Part shown: one piece after another, positions 44,396 to 53,556 of the stretch
Layout of the letters: each line of letters opens with the position of its first letter
Numbering within the stretch: the stretch's first letter is position 1
Origin: JAMHWF01 sp035911095
GTDB taxonomy: Bacteria; Pseudomonadota; Gammaproteobacteria; Burkholderiales; Burkholderiaceae_C
Assembly: GCA_035911095.1 (NCBI GenBank)
Contig: JAMHWF010000071.1
Coordinates: 1 to 64,000, forward strand
Direction of reading: 5' to 3'
DNA: 64,000 bases
Program-made: the position numbers and the translations under genes
The notes under the pieces: model-generated
The model's database searches: none
Seen by the model: the letters and a program-made list of their open reading frames with translations, nothing else
Told to the model about the DNA's origin: nothing

Positions 44396-44414
44396 TGTGT
44401 ATGGCGGCTACACA
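44396..44414. promoter_or_regulatory. LysR-type operator-like inverted repeat
   Basis: Perfect inverted repeat TGTGTA-N7-TACACA starting one base before the LysR start codon, in the divergent region facing the DUF2269/liv genes. It contains T-N11-A symmetry expected of LysR sites. Probably used for autoregulation. Confidence 0.5.
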
Positions 44415-44494
44415 GTGAAGGCAGAAGCGAGAGTCTAGCGGCGGGATTGTGCAGCTCCTAACCTGATTCCCTGTCTCTGGCTCAGGAGCACGAC

Positions 44495-44779
44495 ATGTCG
44501 TCATCAAGGTCCTCCACTTCGCCGGCCTACGGGGGCATCGGCGCCCAGCCCTGGCTGCGGGCGGCCTATGCGCTGTTCGCCCCCTCGGGGCTGATCTGGC
44601 TCGCGGTGCTGCTGCCGGTGCAGTGGCGCCAATCGCGGCTGCTGGCGGGGGCCCGTGGCGAGGCGTTGCCGGCGGGCTACCGGCGCCTGGCGCTCGTCTG
44701 GTCGGTGGCCGGCACGGCCGCGACGCTGCTGCCGCTACCAATCGTTTACCTGATGGTCGCGAAGCCGGGCGCTCTTTGA
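44495..44779 (+). CDS. Small DUF2269-like integral membrane protein
   Basis: 94 residues with two hydrophobic helices: LRAAYALFAPSGLIWLAVLL and a second one (LVWSVAGTAATLLPLPIVYLM) separated by a basic loop. The FxxSGLIWxxVLxPVQ pattern resembles DUF2269 membrane proteins. It is just upstream of livH (12 bp) in the same direction and divergent from the LysR gene. Function unknown. Confidence 0.72.
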   Translation: MSSSRSSTSPAYGGIGAQPWLRAAYALFAPSGLIWLAVLLPVQWRQSRLLAGARGEALPAGYRRLALVWSVAGTAATLLPLPIVYLMVAKPGAL

Positions 44780-44791
44780 CACTCGCCGCCG

Positions 44792-45861
44792 ATGGATTGG
44801 ACGATCGCGAGCATCCTCGCCCTCGACGGGGCCCAGAACGGCGCCGTCTACGCCCTGCTGGGGCTCGCGATCGTGCTCGTCTTCGCGGTCACGCGGGTGA
44901 TCTTCGTGCCGCAGGGCGAGTTCGTCGCCTATGGCGCGCTGACCCTGGCGATGCTGCAGAACGGCAACCCGGCCGGCTCGATCTGGCAGGCCTGGGGCGA
45001 CCTCCCGGCCACGCTGTGGCTGCTGCTCGTGCTGGCGCTGCTCGCGGCGGCGTTCGACGCGGTCGGGGCCGCGCGCCGTGCGCGGCCAGCGGCGCAGGTC
45101 GCCGCCGGCGCGCTGCGCACCCTGGCCCTGCCGCTCGCGCTGGCGGGGCTGTGCTGGTTCGGCGCGCCGCGCGCCTGGCCGCTAGCGGCGCAGAGTCTGC
45201 TGACGCTGGCGATCGTCGCCTCGCTCGGCCCGCTGGTCTACCGGCTCGCCTACCAGCAACTGGCCGACGCGAGCGTGCTGGTGCTGCTGATCGTCTCGGT
45301 CGGCGTGCACTTCACGCTGATGGGGCTGGGCCTGGTCTTCTTCGGCGCCGAGGGCTTCCGCAACCCGAGCTTCTGGGACGAGCGTTTCGCGCTCGGGCCG
45401 CTCGCGTTCTCGGGCCAGGTGCTGATCATCTTCATCGCCTCGCTGGCATTGATGGCGGCGCTGTACCTGTTCTTCGAGCGCACGCTCCACGGCAAGGCGC
45501 TGCGCGCGACGGCGGTGAACCGGCTCGGCGCGCGGCTGATGGGCATCTCGAGCAACGGCGCCGGCCGGCTGAGCTTCGCGCTCGCGGCCTTCATCGGCGC
45601 GCTGTCGGGCCTGCTGATCGCGCCGACGACGACGGTGGGCTACGACTCGGGTTTCCTGATCGGCCTCAAGGGCTTCGTCGCGGCGATCTTCGGCGGCCTG
45701 GCGAGCTACCCGGCCACCGCGATCGGCGCACTCTTCGTCGGCCTGCTCGAGTCCTTCGGCGCCTTCTGGGCCAGCGCCTACAAGGAGGTGATCGTGTCAC
45801 GATCATCCTGCCGGTGCTGCTGTGGCGCTCGCTGCGCGACCCGCACCAGGAGGAGGAGTGA
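44792..45861 (+). pseudogene. livH: Liv-type ABC permease LivH, frameshifted near 3' end
   Basis: Residues from the ATG at 44792 read as a clean LivH permease (ILALDGAQNGAVYALLGLAI, GKALRATAVNRLGARLMGI, GFVAAIFGGLASYPATAIGA) until about 45797. The expected end, TIILPVLLWRSLRDPHQEEE, is in another frame and stops at 45861. One base is missing at 45797, in GTG-T-CAC at the centre of a perfect inverted repeat (45790-45804). Without correction the frame runs on through livM out of phase. Intact operon structure around it (GTGA overlap with livM) argues for a sequencing error or a very recent mutation. It would transport branched-chain amino acids, amides or urea. Confidence 0.85.
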
Positions 45862-47654
45862 ACGCCGCCGCCCCTGCCGCCCGCGCGGCCCGCCGGCGCC
45901 GCGCCGGCTTCGTGGCCTTCGTCGTCGCGCTGGCCGTGGTGCCGCTGCTGCCGGTGCCCGAGTTCTGGATCACCAAGCTCAACTACATCGGGCTCTTCGC
46001 GCTGGTCGTGATCGGCCTGGTGCTGCTGACCGGCATCGCCGGGCTGACCTCGTTCGGTCAGGCCGCCTTCGTCGGCATCGGCGCCTATGCCGCCGCGTAC
46101 CTCAACGTGACGCACGGGGTCTCGCCGTGGCTCAGCGTCTTCGCCGGTCTCGGCCTGACGCTGGTGAGCGCGCTGGCGATCGGCGCGCTGACGCTGCGCA
46201 TGTCGGGCCACTACCTGCCGCTGGCGACGATCGCCTGGGGGCTCTCGCTCTACTATCTTTTCGGCAACGTCGAGGCGCTGGGTCGCTACGACGGCATCCT
46301 CGGCATCGCGCCGATCTCGTTCTTCGGCTGGCCGCTGAACACCGGCCGCAGCTTCCACTACCTGCTGTGGACGATCGTCGTGCTCGCTGCGCTGGGCGCC
46401 ATGCACCTGCTCGACTCGCGCCCCGGCCGCGCGCTGCGCGCGCTGAAAGGCGGCGTCACGATGGCCGAGGCGATGGGCGTCGACACCTTCCGCTACAAGG
46501 TCACCGCCTTCGTGCTCGCGGCGCTGCTGGCCTCGGTGGCGGGCTGGCTGCTGGCGCACTTCCAGCGCGCGGTGAACCCTTCGCCCTTCGGGCTGAAGAT
46601 GGGCATCGAGTATCTGTTCATGGCGGTGATCGGCGGCGCCGGCTACGTCTGGGGCGCTATCGCCGGCTCGGCGGTGGTCAAGCTGCTGGAAGACCAGCTG
46701 CAGGTCTGGCTGCCGCGCCTGCTGGGCGGCAGCGGCAACTACGAGCTGATCGTCTTCGGCATCCTGCTGGTGGGGGTGCTGACCTACGCGCGCGACGGCC
46801 TCTGGGCCTTCGTCGACAGCCGCCTGCCGCGCGTACGTCGCACCGTCGACTGGTCCGATGCGCCACCGTTGGCCGAGCGGCCGAAGCCGGCGCACGGCGA
46901 AACGGTGCTCGAGGTGCAGGCGGTGCGCAAGACCTTCGGCGGGCTGGTCGCCGTCAACGACGTGAGCTTCACCGTGCGCGCCGGCGAGATCGTCGGCCTG
47001 ATCGGGCCGAACGGCGCCGGCAAGTCGACCGTGTTCAACCTCGTCACCGGCCTGCTGCCGCTGACCGCCGGCCAGGTGCGCTTCCGCGGCGAGGTGGTGA
47101 GCGGGCGCCGCTCGCGCGAGATCGCGCGCCTGGGCGTCGGCCGCAGCTTCCAGCACGTGAAGATGATCCCGACGATGACGGTGCTCGAGAACGTCGCCCT
47201 CGGCGCCCACGCGCGCGGCCAGGCCGGCAGCCTGCGCGCGATGCTGCGCCTGGACCGCGCGGAGGAGCGCCGCCTGTTGCGCGAGGCCGAGCGCCAGCTG
47301 GCACGCATCGGCATGCGCGAGCAGGGCGACGAGCTGGCCGGCAACCTCGCGCTCGGCCCGCAGCGGCTGATGGAGATCGCGCGCGCGCTCGCCACCGACC
47401 CGGCGCTGCTGCTGCTCGACGAGCCGGCCGCCGGCCTGCGCTTCAAGGAGAAGGAGGCCCTGGCCGCGGTGCTGCGCCAGCTGCGCGACGAGGGCATGAG
47501 CCTGCTGCTGGTCGAGCACGACATGGACCTGGTGATGGGCCTGGTCGACCGCGTGGTGGTGATGGAGTTCGGCACCCGGCTGATCGAGGGCACGCCGGAG
47601 GAGATCCAGGCCAGCCCGGCGGTGCGCGCGGCTTACCTGGGCACCGAGCACTGA
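45858..47654 (+). CDS. LivM-LivG fusion: ABC permease with ATPase domain
   Basis: 598 residues. Residues about 15-320 are a LivM permease (LNYIGLFALVVIGLVLLTGI, GQAAFVGIGAYAAAYL, LKGGVTMAEAMGVD). From about 345 it is a LivG ATPase: Walker A GPNGAGKSTV, Walker B LLLLDEPAAGL, LVEHDMDLVMGLVDRVVVME. The signature motif reads NLALGPQRLMEIARAL rather than the usual LSYGQQR. The start is GTG at 45858, overlapping the livH stop (GTGA) with AGGAGG upstream. M-G fusions exist in some proteobacteria. No LivJ/K-type binding protein is adjacent. Confidence 0.93.
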   Translation: MNAAAPAARAARRRRAGFVAFVVALAVVPLLPVPEFWITKLNYIGLFALVVIGLVLLTGIAGLTSFGQAAFVGIGAYAAAYLNVTHGVSPWLSVFAGLGLTLVSALAIGALTLRMSGHYLPLATIAWGLSLYYLFGNVEALGRYDGILGIAPISFFGWPLNTGRSFHYLLWTIVVLAALGAMHLLDSRPGRALRALKGGVTMAEAMGVDTFRYKVTAFVLAALLASVAGWLLAHFQRAVNPSPFGLKMGIEYLFMAVIGGAGYVWGAIAGSAVVKLLEDQLQVWLPRLLGGSGNYELIVFGILLVGVLTYARDGLWAFVDSRLPRVRRTVDWSDAPPLAERPKPAHGETVLEVQAVRKTFGGLVAVNDVSFTVRAGEIVGLIGPNGAGKSTVFNLVTGLLPLTAGQVRFRGEVVSGRRSREIARLGVGRSFQHVKMIPTMTVLENVALGAHARGQAGSLRAMLRLDRAEERRLLREAERQLARIGMREQGDELAGNLALGPQRLMEIARALATDPALLLLDEPAAGLRFKEKEALAAVLRQLRDEGMSLLLVEHDMDLVMGLVDRVVVMEFGTRLIEGTPEEIQASPAVRAAYLGTEH

Positions 47655-47655
47655 C

Positions 47656-48453
47656 ATGACGCCACCGCAGGACGTCGCCCTGGGCTACGAAGCCGGCAGC
47701 CTGCCGGGCCGTGGCGTGCCGGGCGCCGGCCCGCTGCTCGAGGTGCGCGGCCTGCACGCCGGCTACGGCCGCGCCGAGGTGCTGCACGGGCTTTCACTGC
47801 GCGCCGATGCCGGTGCGGTGGTGACGGTGATCGGCCCCAACGGCGCCGGCAAGTCGACACTGCTGAACGCGCTGATGGGCGTGCTGCCGGCGAGCGGCGA
47901 GCTGCGCTTTCGCGGCCGCTCGCTCGCGACACGCACGCTGGAGGAACGGGTGCAGGACGGCATCGCGCTGGTGCCCGAGCAGCGCGCGCTGTTCGCGACG
48001 ATGGCGGTCGAGGACAACCTGCGCCTCGGTGCCTGGCGCCGCGTGCGCCAGGGCGCGAAGGACAGCGGCGCCGACCTGGAGCGGGTCTACGGCCTCTTCC
48101 CGCGCCTGAAGGAGCGGCGCACGCAGCTCGCCGGCACGCTCTCGGGCGGCGAGCGGCAGATGCTCGCGGTGGGCCGCGCCCTGATGTCGCGCCCTGCGCT
48201 GCTGATGCTCGACGAGCCGAGCCTCGGCCTCGCGCCGTTGGTGGTGCGCGAGATCTTCCGCATCATCGAGAGCCTGCGCACGACCGGCGTGACGATCCTG
48301 CTCGTCGAGCAGAACGCCCGCGCCGCGCTCGAGGTGGCAGACCATGGCTACGTGCTCGAGATGGGCGAGATCGCGCTCGAAGGCCCGGCGTCCGCGCTGG
48401 CCGGCGACGCGCGGGTGGTCGAGACCTACCTGGGCGCCAAGCGCAAGGGCTGA
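47656..48453 (+). CDS. livF: LivF-type ABC ATPase
   Basis: 265 residues. Walker A is GPNGAGKSTLL, signature LSGGERQMLAVGRALM, Walker B LLMLDEPSLGLAP, followed by LVEQNARAALEVADHGYVLEMG, all typical for LivF. The first about 25 residues are an extra Gly/Pro-rich extension. It begins one base after the livM-livG stop. With LivH and LivMG it completes the import complex; the substrate-binding protein must be coded elsewhere. Confidence 0.95.
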   Translation: MTPPQDVALGYEAGSLPGRGVPGAGPLLEVRGLHAGYGRAEVLHGLSLRADAGAVVTVIGPNGAGKSTLLNALMGVLPASGELRFRGRSLATRTLEERVQDGIALVPEQRALFATMAVEDNLRLGAWRRVRQGAKDSGADLERVYGLFPRLKERRTQLAGTLSGGERQMLAVGRALMSRPALLMLDEPSLGLAPLVVREIFRIIESLRTTGVTILLVEQNARAALEVADHGYVLEMGEIALEGPASALAGDARVVETYLGAKRKG

Positions 48454-48599
48454 ACGCGTCGGTACGGCCCGTCGTCGTCTTGCGGCATGCTCGGCCGCGG
48501 CTCGCGCCTGGCACGCGGGCCGCACCTGCCGACCATGACCCAAGCCCTCCCCACCGACAAGCTGTTCGATGACCCGCGCTGCGGGCGTCGGGTGCCGCC

Positions 48600-49370
48600 A
48601 TGCCGCTGCGCCTGATCGCAGGCACCTGCGCCGTGGTCGCGCTGGCCTACGTCGCGCTGTGCGTGCTTCTCTACATGTCGCAGCGCTCGATGATCTATTT
48701 CCCGCAGGCGGTGCCCGCCGGTCGGGACGACCGCCCGTCGACCACGCTGGCGGTCGAGGGCGCGCAGCTGCGCATCGTCGAGCGGCCGCGCGAGGGCGCG
48801 GCCGCGGTGCTGTACTTCGGCGGCAATGCGGAGGACGCGCGCCTGACGCGGCCGGCCCTGGCGGCGGTGTTCCCCGACCGGGCGCTCTATCTGCCGCAGT
48901 ACCGCGGCTACGGCGGCAGCAGCGGCGCGCCGGCCGAGGCCGCGCTGCTCGCCGACGCGGTCGCGGTGTACGACCGGGTGCACGCCGCGCATCCGCAGGT
49001 GACGGTGGTCGGGCGCAGCCTGGGCAGCGGCGTCGCCGCCTACCTGGCCAGCGTGCGGCCGGTCGAGCGGCTGGTGCTGGTGACGCCGTTTCTCAGCGTC
49101 GAGGACATCGCGCGGCGCGAATACCCGTTCGTGCCGGTGCGCTGGCTGCTGCGCGAGCGCTTCGACTCCGGCCTGCATGCAACGCAGGTGCGGGCGCCGA
49201 CGCTGCTCGTCGCGGCCGAGCACGACGAGCTGATCCCGCTCGACAGCAGCGAGGCGCTGCTGGCGCGCTTTCCGCCGGGCGTCGCGCGACTCATCGTCGT
49301 GCCGGGCACCGACCACGGCGACATTTCGGAGGCGGCGGAATACGCGCCGTTGCTGCGGGGCGAGCGGTGA
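48600..49370 (+). CDS. Alpha/beta hydrolase, BEM46-like
   Basis: 256 residues. An N-terminal membrane anchor (LIAGTCAVVALAYVALCVLLYM) precedes an alpha/beta hydrolase domain with the nucleophile elbow VGRSLGSGVAAYLA (GxSxG), the late Asp in AAEHDELIP and His in GTDHGDI. The QRSMIYFPQ start is typical of the BEM46/ABHD13-like group of membrane-anchored serine hydrolases. Substrate unknown. It lies 146 bp after livF. Confidence 0.88.
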   Translation: MPLRLIAGTCAVVALAYVALCVLLYMSQRSMIYFPQAVPAGRDDRPSTTLAVEGAQLRIVERPREGAAAVLYFGGNAEDARLTRPALAAVFPDRALYLPQYRGYGGSSGAPAEAALLADAVAVYDRVHAAHPQVTVVGRSLGSGVAAYLASVRPVERLVLVTPFLSVEDIARREYPFVPVRWLLRERFDSGLHATQVRAPTLLVAAEHDELIPLDSSEALLARFPPGVARLIVVPGTDHGDISEAAEYAPLLRGER

Positions 49371-49418
49371 GAGCCGGCGGTCGGGCGATGCAGGCGGTTG
49401 ACCAGCAGGTCGTACGCG

Positions 49419-50427
49419 ATGGATAGCGGCTCGCGTGGCTGGCGCCGCCTGGGGCGCGCGCTGGCGTCCAGCATGGCGGGGGTCGTGGTGGTGGTGGCTG
49501 CGGCGATCGCCTTCGGCGGCCCGGGCGAGCCGGCGCCGATGGCGAGCATCAACGACCCCTTCCGCGCGGTCGACTTCAGCGCCGTGCCGCCAATGCGCGT
49601 GGTGCGCGCGAGGGACGGCGCGCCGCTCGCCTTCCACGCCTATCCGGCTGCCGCGGGCAGCGCCGCGCGCGGCAGCGTCGTGCTGGTGCACGGCTCGTCG
49701 GCCCAAGGCCGCAGCCTCCACCCGCTGGCCCAGGGCTTTGCGAACGCGGACTATGAGGTGCTGGCGCTCGACATCCGCGGCCACGGCGGCTCGGGCACCG
49801 CCGGTGGCGGCAAAGGCCGCATTGCCTACGTCGGCCAGCTCGAGGACGACCTGGAAGACGTGATGAATGCCATGGCCCCGCCGGCGCCGGTGGTGCTGGC
49901 CGGCTTCTCGTCCGGCGGCGGCTTCGCGCTGCGGGTGGCCGGCGGCGACGAGCGGCGCCGCCGCTTCGCCGGTTTCCTGCTGCTCGCGCCCTTCCTCGGT
50001 CCGGACGCGCCGACCTACCGGCCGAACAGCGGCGGTTGGGTCTCGGTCGGCCTGCCGCGCTACATCGCGCTCGACCTGCTCGACCGCGCGGGGCTGCCCT
50101 GGTTCCAGCAGCTGCCTGTGCTCCGCTTCGCGCTCGATGCCAAGGCGCGCGAGTTCCCCGGAGTACGCGTACGCGCTGGCGCGCAACTTCGGGCCGCACC
50201 GCGACTGGCGCGCCGACATCCGCGCCATCGACCAACCGCTGCAGCTGCTGGCCGGGACCGACGACGAGGCCTTCCACGCCGCGCGCTATGCCGAGGCCTT
50301 CGAGGCCGCCGGGCGGCCGGTGCCGGTGACGCTGCTGCCGGGCATCGGGCACATCGGCCTGACGCTGGCGCCGGAGGCGATCGGGGCGGCGGTGGAGGCG
50401 GTCGGGCGGATCGCCCCACGCCCTTAG
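49419..50427 (+). pseudogene. Alpha/beta hydrolase with single-base frameshift
   Basis: From the ATG at 49419 the product has an N-terminal anchor, LVHGSSAQGRSLHPLAQGF, LDIRGHGGSG and nucleophile elbow LAGFSSGGGFALRVAGG. At the C4 run 50156-50159 the coding moves to the next frame: LRFALDAKAREFP is followed by EYAYALARNFGPHRDWRAD, then LLAGTDDEAFH and LLPGIGHIGLT (catalytic Asp and His), ending at 50427. Removing one base restores a full-length enzyme of about 335 residues. The uncorrected frame gives an Arg/Ala-rich nonsense tail to 50453. It is either a sequencing error or a recent pseudogene. Confidence 0.85.
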
Positions 50428-50439
50428 ACGTGGGCGGAA

Positions 50440-50461
50440 GGCGGGCTAACTAACGCCCGCC
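50440..50461. terminator. Hairpin between convergent genes
   Basis: GGCGGGC-TAACTAAC-GCCCGCC, a perfect 7-bp stem with an 8-nt loop. It spans the gap between the convergent hydrolase and HEAT-repeat genes and the HEAT stop codon. No T-run. Confidence 0.4.
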
Positions 50462-51475
50462 CGCCGCGAGCTGCGTGATCGCGAGCCGCGCCAGCTTGCG
50501 CACGTCCGGGTCGGGGTCACCGGCGGCGCGTTCGAGCGCCGGTAGCGCGTCGGGATGGCCGATCTCGCCGAGGGCGATCACCGCCTCCTTGCGCAGGTTC
50601 GCGATCGGGTGGTCGAGCGTGGCGGTCAGGGCCGGCAGCGCCGGCACGGCGGCCGCGCCGAGGCGGCCCAGCGCGCGGGCGGCGCGCACGCGCACCTGCC
50701 AGTAGTCGTCGTCGAGCGCGGCGGCGAGCGGCGCGAGCGCCGGGGCGAGGCGCAGCTTGCCGAGGGTCGTCGCGGCTTCCTCGCGCACCGTCCAGTCGCG
50801 ATCGGCGAGGGCACGCTGCAGCGCGGCGGGTATCGCGGCGGCGGCGGCGGCGTCGTCGGTCGCGTAGCCGAGAGCGCCCGCGGCGGCGCGGCGCACCGCC
50901 GGCGCCGGGTCGTCGACCGCGAGCGTCGCGAGCGCCGGCAACGAGCCGGGCTGGCGCAGCCAGCCGAGCACCCCGACCGCCTCGAGCCGCACGGTTTCGT
51001 CGACGTCGGCCAGCAGCTCGCTTGCCGGCGCCAGGCTCTGCGGCAGGCGCAGCTCCTTCAGTGCGCGCAACGCGCTGGCGCGCACGAAGGGCCGCGGGTG
51101 GGCCAGCGCCGGCAGCAGCCAGTGGCCGGAGGCGCTGACCTTCAACTCGGCGAGGCTCAAGGCGGCGGCCTCGCGCACTTCGGCCTCGGCGTCGTCCAGC
51201 GCGGCGACCAGGGCACGCACGCCGTCCTCGCGCTCCCAGGCGGCGAGGCGCTGCGCGGCTTCGGCGCGCACCGCGGCGGCGGGGTCGCGCAGCAGTTGCA
51301 CGAGCCAGGGCAGGTGGTCTTCGTCCTCGAGGTCGGCCAGTTCGATCAACGCGACGCGGCGCACGCCGGCGTCTTCATCACGCAGGCGCACGCGCAGCGC
51401 GGGCTCGTCGTCGAGCAGGGCGTCGAGCGCGGCGTCGGACAGCAGGGGGTCGGTCAGGTCGGCGGTGTGGGTCAC
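50450..51475 (-). CDS. HEAT-repeat protein
   Basis: 341 residues, almost entirely HEAT/PBS-lyase-type repeats of about 31 residues (for example VRRAAAGALGYA, VREEAATTLGKL, VRVRAARALGRL, LRKEAVIALGEI, VRKLARLAI). Such solenoids mediate protein-protein contacts. The start is GTG at 51475, 14 bp after the ferredoxin stop, making it the third gene of the flavoprotein-ferredoxin-HEAT operon. A scaffold or maturation role for the redox pair is plausible but not shown. Confidence 0.9.
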   Translation of the reverse strand: MTHTADLTDPLLSDAALDALLDDEPALRVRLRDEDAGVRRVALIELADLEDEDHLPWLVQLLRDPAAAVRAEAAQRLAAWEREDGVRALVAALDDAEAEVREAAALSLAELKVSASGHWLLPALAHPRPFVRASALRALKELRLPQSLAPASELLADVDETVRLEAVGVLGWLRQPGSLPALATLAVDDPAPAVRRAAAGALGYATDDAAAAAAIPAALQRALADRDWTVREEAATTLGKLRLAPALAPLAAALDDDYWQVRVRAARALGRLGAAAVPALPALTATLDHPIANLRKEAVIALGEIGHPDALPALERAAGDPDPDVRKLARLAITQLAAGGR

Positions 51476-51489
51476 GGCAGGCGAGCCGC

Positions 51490-51747
51490 TCAGCGCAGCA
51501 GGTAGGGGATCGCCACCTTGATCGCGCCGGTCGGGCAGTCGCGCTCGCAGGGCAGGCAGTACCAACACTCGTCGTACTTCATGTAGGCCTTGCCGGTGGC
51601 CGGGTCGATCGCGAGCAGGTCCATCGGGCAGACATCGATGCAGACGGTGCAGCCCTTGTGCGCGATGCACAGGCCCTCGTCGACGGTGACGGGCGCCTCG
51701 CTGCGCTGGTTGATCGTGCGGGGCGTCGTGTGGAGGGTCGGGTTCAT
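51490..51747 (-). CDS. 8-Cys 2[4Fe-4S] ferredoxin, AprB-like
   Basis: 85 residues with two clusters: Cys27, 33, 36, 40 (CIAHKGCTVCIDVCP) and Cys61, 64, 67, 71 (CWYCLPCERDCP). The extra residues in the first motif and the CWYC form resemble the beta subunit of adenylylsulfate (APS) reductase and related proteins. It starts two bases after the flavoprotein stop and is the likely electron partner of that subunit. It was found inside a longer open frame; the ATG at 51747 marks the true start. Confidence 0.92.
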   Translation of the reverse strand: MNPTLHTTPRTINQRSEAPVTVDEGLCIAHKGCTVCIDVCPMDLLAIDPATGKAYMKYDECWYCLPCERDCPTGAIKVAIPYLLR

Positions 51748-51749
51748 GT

Positions 51750-53504
51750 TCAGGCGGGCTGCAGCGCTTCGCCGGCGCCGATGCGCAGGCGCCCGTAGGC
51801 GTCGCGCTCGCGGTCGTCGACCGGTATCGTGTAGGGCTCGACGGCGCGCTTCGCGTGCTGCATGGCGCCGTCGGCCCCCTTGCTGAGCAGCGTGTGGCAG
51901 AACCAGTGGGCGTCGTCGCGCTGCGGGTGGTCGGCGCGCAGGTGGTAGAGGCCCCAGCGGCTCTCGGTGCGGTAGATCGAGGCGCGCGCCGCCATCTCGG
52001 CGCAGTCGCGGATCACCGCCACCTCGGCCGCACGCATCAGCTCGTGCGGGTCGCGGGCGTGCAGGCGGCCGATGTCCTCGCCGATCTCGGCGAAGCGGTC
52101 GAGCGCGATCTCCATCTTGCGCGTGACCTTCGGCGGCTGCAGGTAGTCGTTGACGAAGCGGCGCAGCTTGTACTCGACCTGCAGCGGCGGCAGGCCGCCG
52201 TCGCCTTCCGCTCGCAGCAGCGGCGCCAGCACGCGGGCGCGCTCGCGCTCGACCTGGCCTGCGTCGACCTCGGCGAAGGCCTGCGCCTGCGCGCGCCCGG
52301 CGGCCGCGACGCCGGCGAACCAGCCGTAGGTGAAGGCGCCCAGCATGTAGTTGTGCGGCACCGCGGCCATGTCGCCGGCCGCGTACAGGCCGGGCACGGT
52401 CGTCTGCGCGTGGCGGTCGACGAAGACGCCCGAGGCGCTGTGGCCGCTGCAGAAGCCGATCTCCGAGATGTGCATCTCGATCATCCGGTGCCGGTAGTCG
52501 GTGCCGCGGCCGGCGTGGAACTGGCCGCGGCTCGGCCGCTCGTTGGTGTGCAGGATGGTCTCGATCGTGCCGATCGTCTCCTCGGCCAGATGGTCGAGCT
52601 TCAGGAAGACCGGGCCGTTGCCGCTCTGCAGCTCGTGCCAGAACTCGAGCATCATCTGGCCGCTCCAGTAGTCGCACTCGATGAAGCGGCGCCCCTGGGC
52701 GTTGGCGGTGTAGCCGCCGAGCGGCCCGGTGACGTAGGCGCAGGCCGGCCCGTTGTAGTCCTTGATCAGCGGGTTGATCTGGAAGCACTCGAGGTTGGCC
52801 AGCGCCGCGCCGGCGTGGAAGGCCATCGCGTAGCCGTCGCCGGCGTTGGTCGGGTTCTCGTAGGTGCCCATCAGGTAGCCCGAGGCCGGCAGGCCCAGGC
52901 GGCCGGCCGCGCCGCAGCTGAGGATCACCGCCTTCGCGCGCACGACGTAGAAGTCGGCCGTGCGGCAGTCGAAGCCGAGCACGCCGCAGGCGCTGCCGTT
53001 CGCCGCGGTGAGCACGCGCGTGACGACGATGCGGTTGCTGATCTCGATGCGCTGGCGCTTGAGCTGACGGTAGAGGATCTTCTTGACGTCGTGCCCTTCG
53101 GGCATCGGCAGCACGTAGCTGCCCAGGTGGTGCACCTTCTTGACCGCGTAGTCTCCGGTGCCGTCCTTCTCGAAGCGCACGCCCCAGCGGTCGAGCTGCT
53201 CGATCGTCGCGTAGCTGTGCTGCGCATAGGCGAGCACCGTCGACTGGTCGACGATGCCGTCGTTGGCGATCGTGATCTCCTTCGTGTACTGCTCGGGCGT
53301 CGCGTGGCCGGGAATCACCGCGTTGTTGAGCCCGTCCATGCCCATCGAGATCGCGCCGCTGCGCTTGACGTGCGCCTTGTCGATCAGCAGCACGCGCAGC
53401 TTCGGGTCGTGCTCCTTCGCCTTGATCGCGGCCATCGGGCCGGCGGTGCCGCCGCCGACGACGACGACATCGAAGGCGAGCTCGTGGGTCGTGGGCGTGG
53501 ACAT
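51750..53504 (-). CDS. Flavoprotein of the fumarate reductase/AprA superfamily
   Basis: 584 residues. The FAD-binding start is FDVVVVGGGTAGPMAAIKAKE (GGGTAG 17-22); GAISMGMDGLNNAVIPGHATPE, CFQINPLIKDYNGPACAYVTGPLGGYT and SGVFVDRHAQTTVPGLYAAGDMAAVPHNYMLGAF follow the AprA/SdhA-like pattern. The C-terminal helical domain (SIYRTESRWGLYHLR) is also AprA-like. No membrane anchor genes accompany it. It leads an operon with a ferredoxin and a HEAT protein, and its promoter matches those of sulfur genes in the window. The substrate is unknown: true APS reductase is only one possibility. Confidence 0.9.
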   Translation of the reverse strand: MSTPTTHELAFDVVVVGGGTAGPMAAIKAKEHDPKLRVLLIDKAHVKRSGAISMGMDGLNNAVIPGHATPEQYTKEITIANDGIVDQSTVLAYAQHSYATIEQLDRWGVRFEKDGTGDYAVKKVHHLGSYVLPMPEGHDVKKILYRQLKRQRIEISNRIVVTRVLTAANGSACGVLGFDCRTADFYVVRAKAVILSCGAAGRLGLPASGYLMGTYENPTNAGDGYAMAFHAGAALANLECFQINPLIKDYNGPACAYVTGPLGGYTANAQGRRFIECDYWSGQMMLEFWHELQSGNGPVFLKLDHLAEETIGTIETILHTNERPSRGQFHAGRGTDYRHRMIEMHISEIGFCSGHSASGVFVDRHAQTTVPGLYAAGDMAAVPHNYMLGAFTYGWFAGVAAAGRAQAQAFAEVDAGQVERERARVLAPLLRAEGDGGLPPLQVEYKLRRFVNDYLQPPKVTRKMEIALDRFAEIGEDIGRLHARDPHELMRAAEVAVIRDCAEMAARASIYRTESRWGLYHLRADHPQRDDAHWFCHTLLSKGADGAMQHAKRAVEPYTIPVDDRERDAYGRLRIGAGEALQPA

Positions 53505-53556
53505 GTCTGTGCGCCGCCGGGCGGTTCCGGCGGCGGCTCGGAGCGAAACGCCCGAG

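Noticed and set aside
44792..47659. A 955-residue open frame from livH through livM
   Set aside because: After 45797 it is out of phase with the LivM-LivG coding frame and becomes Arg/Ala-rich nonsense; it results from the livH frameshift.
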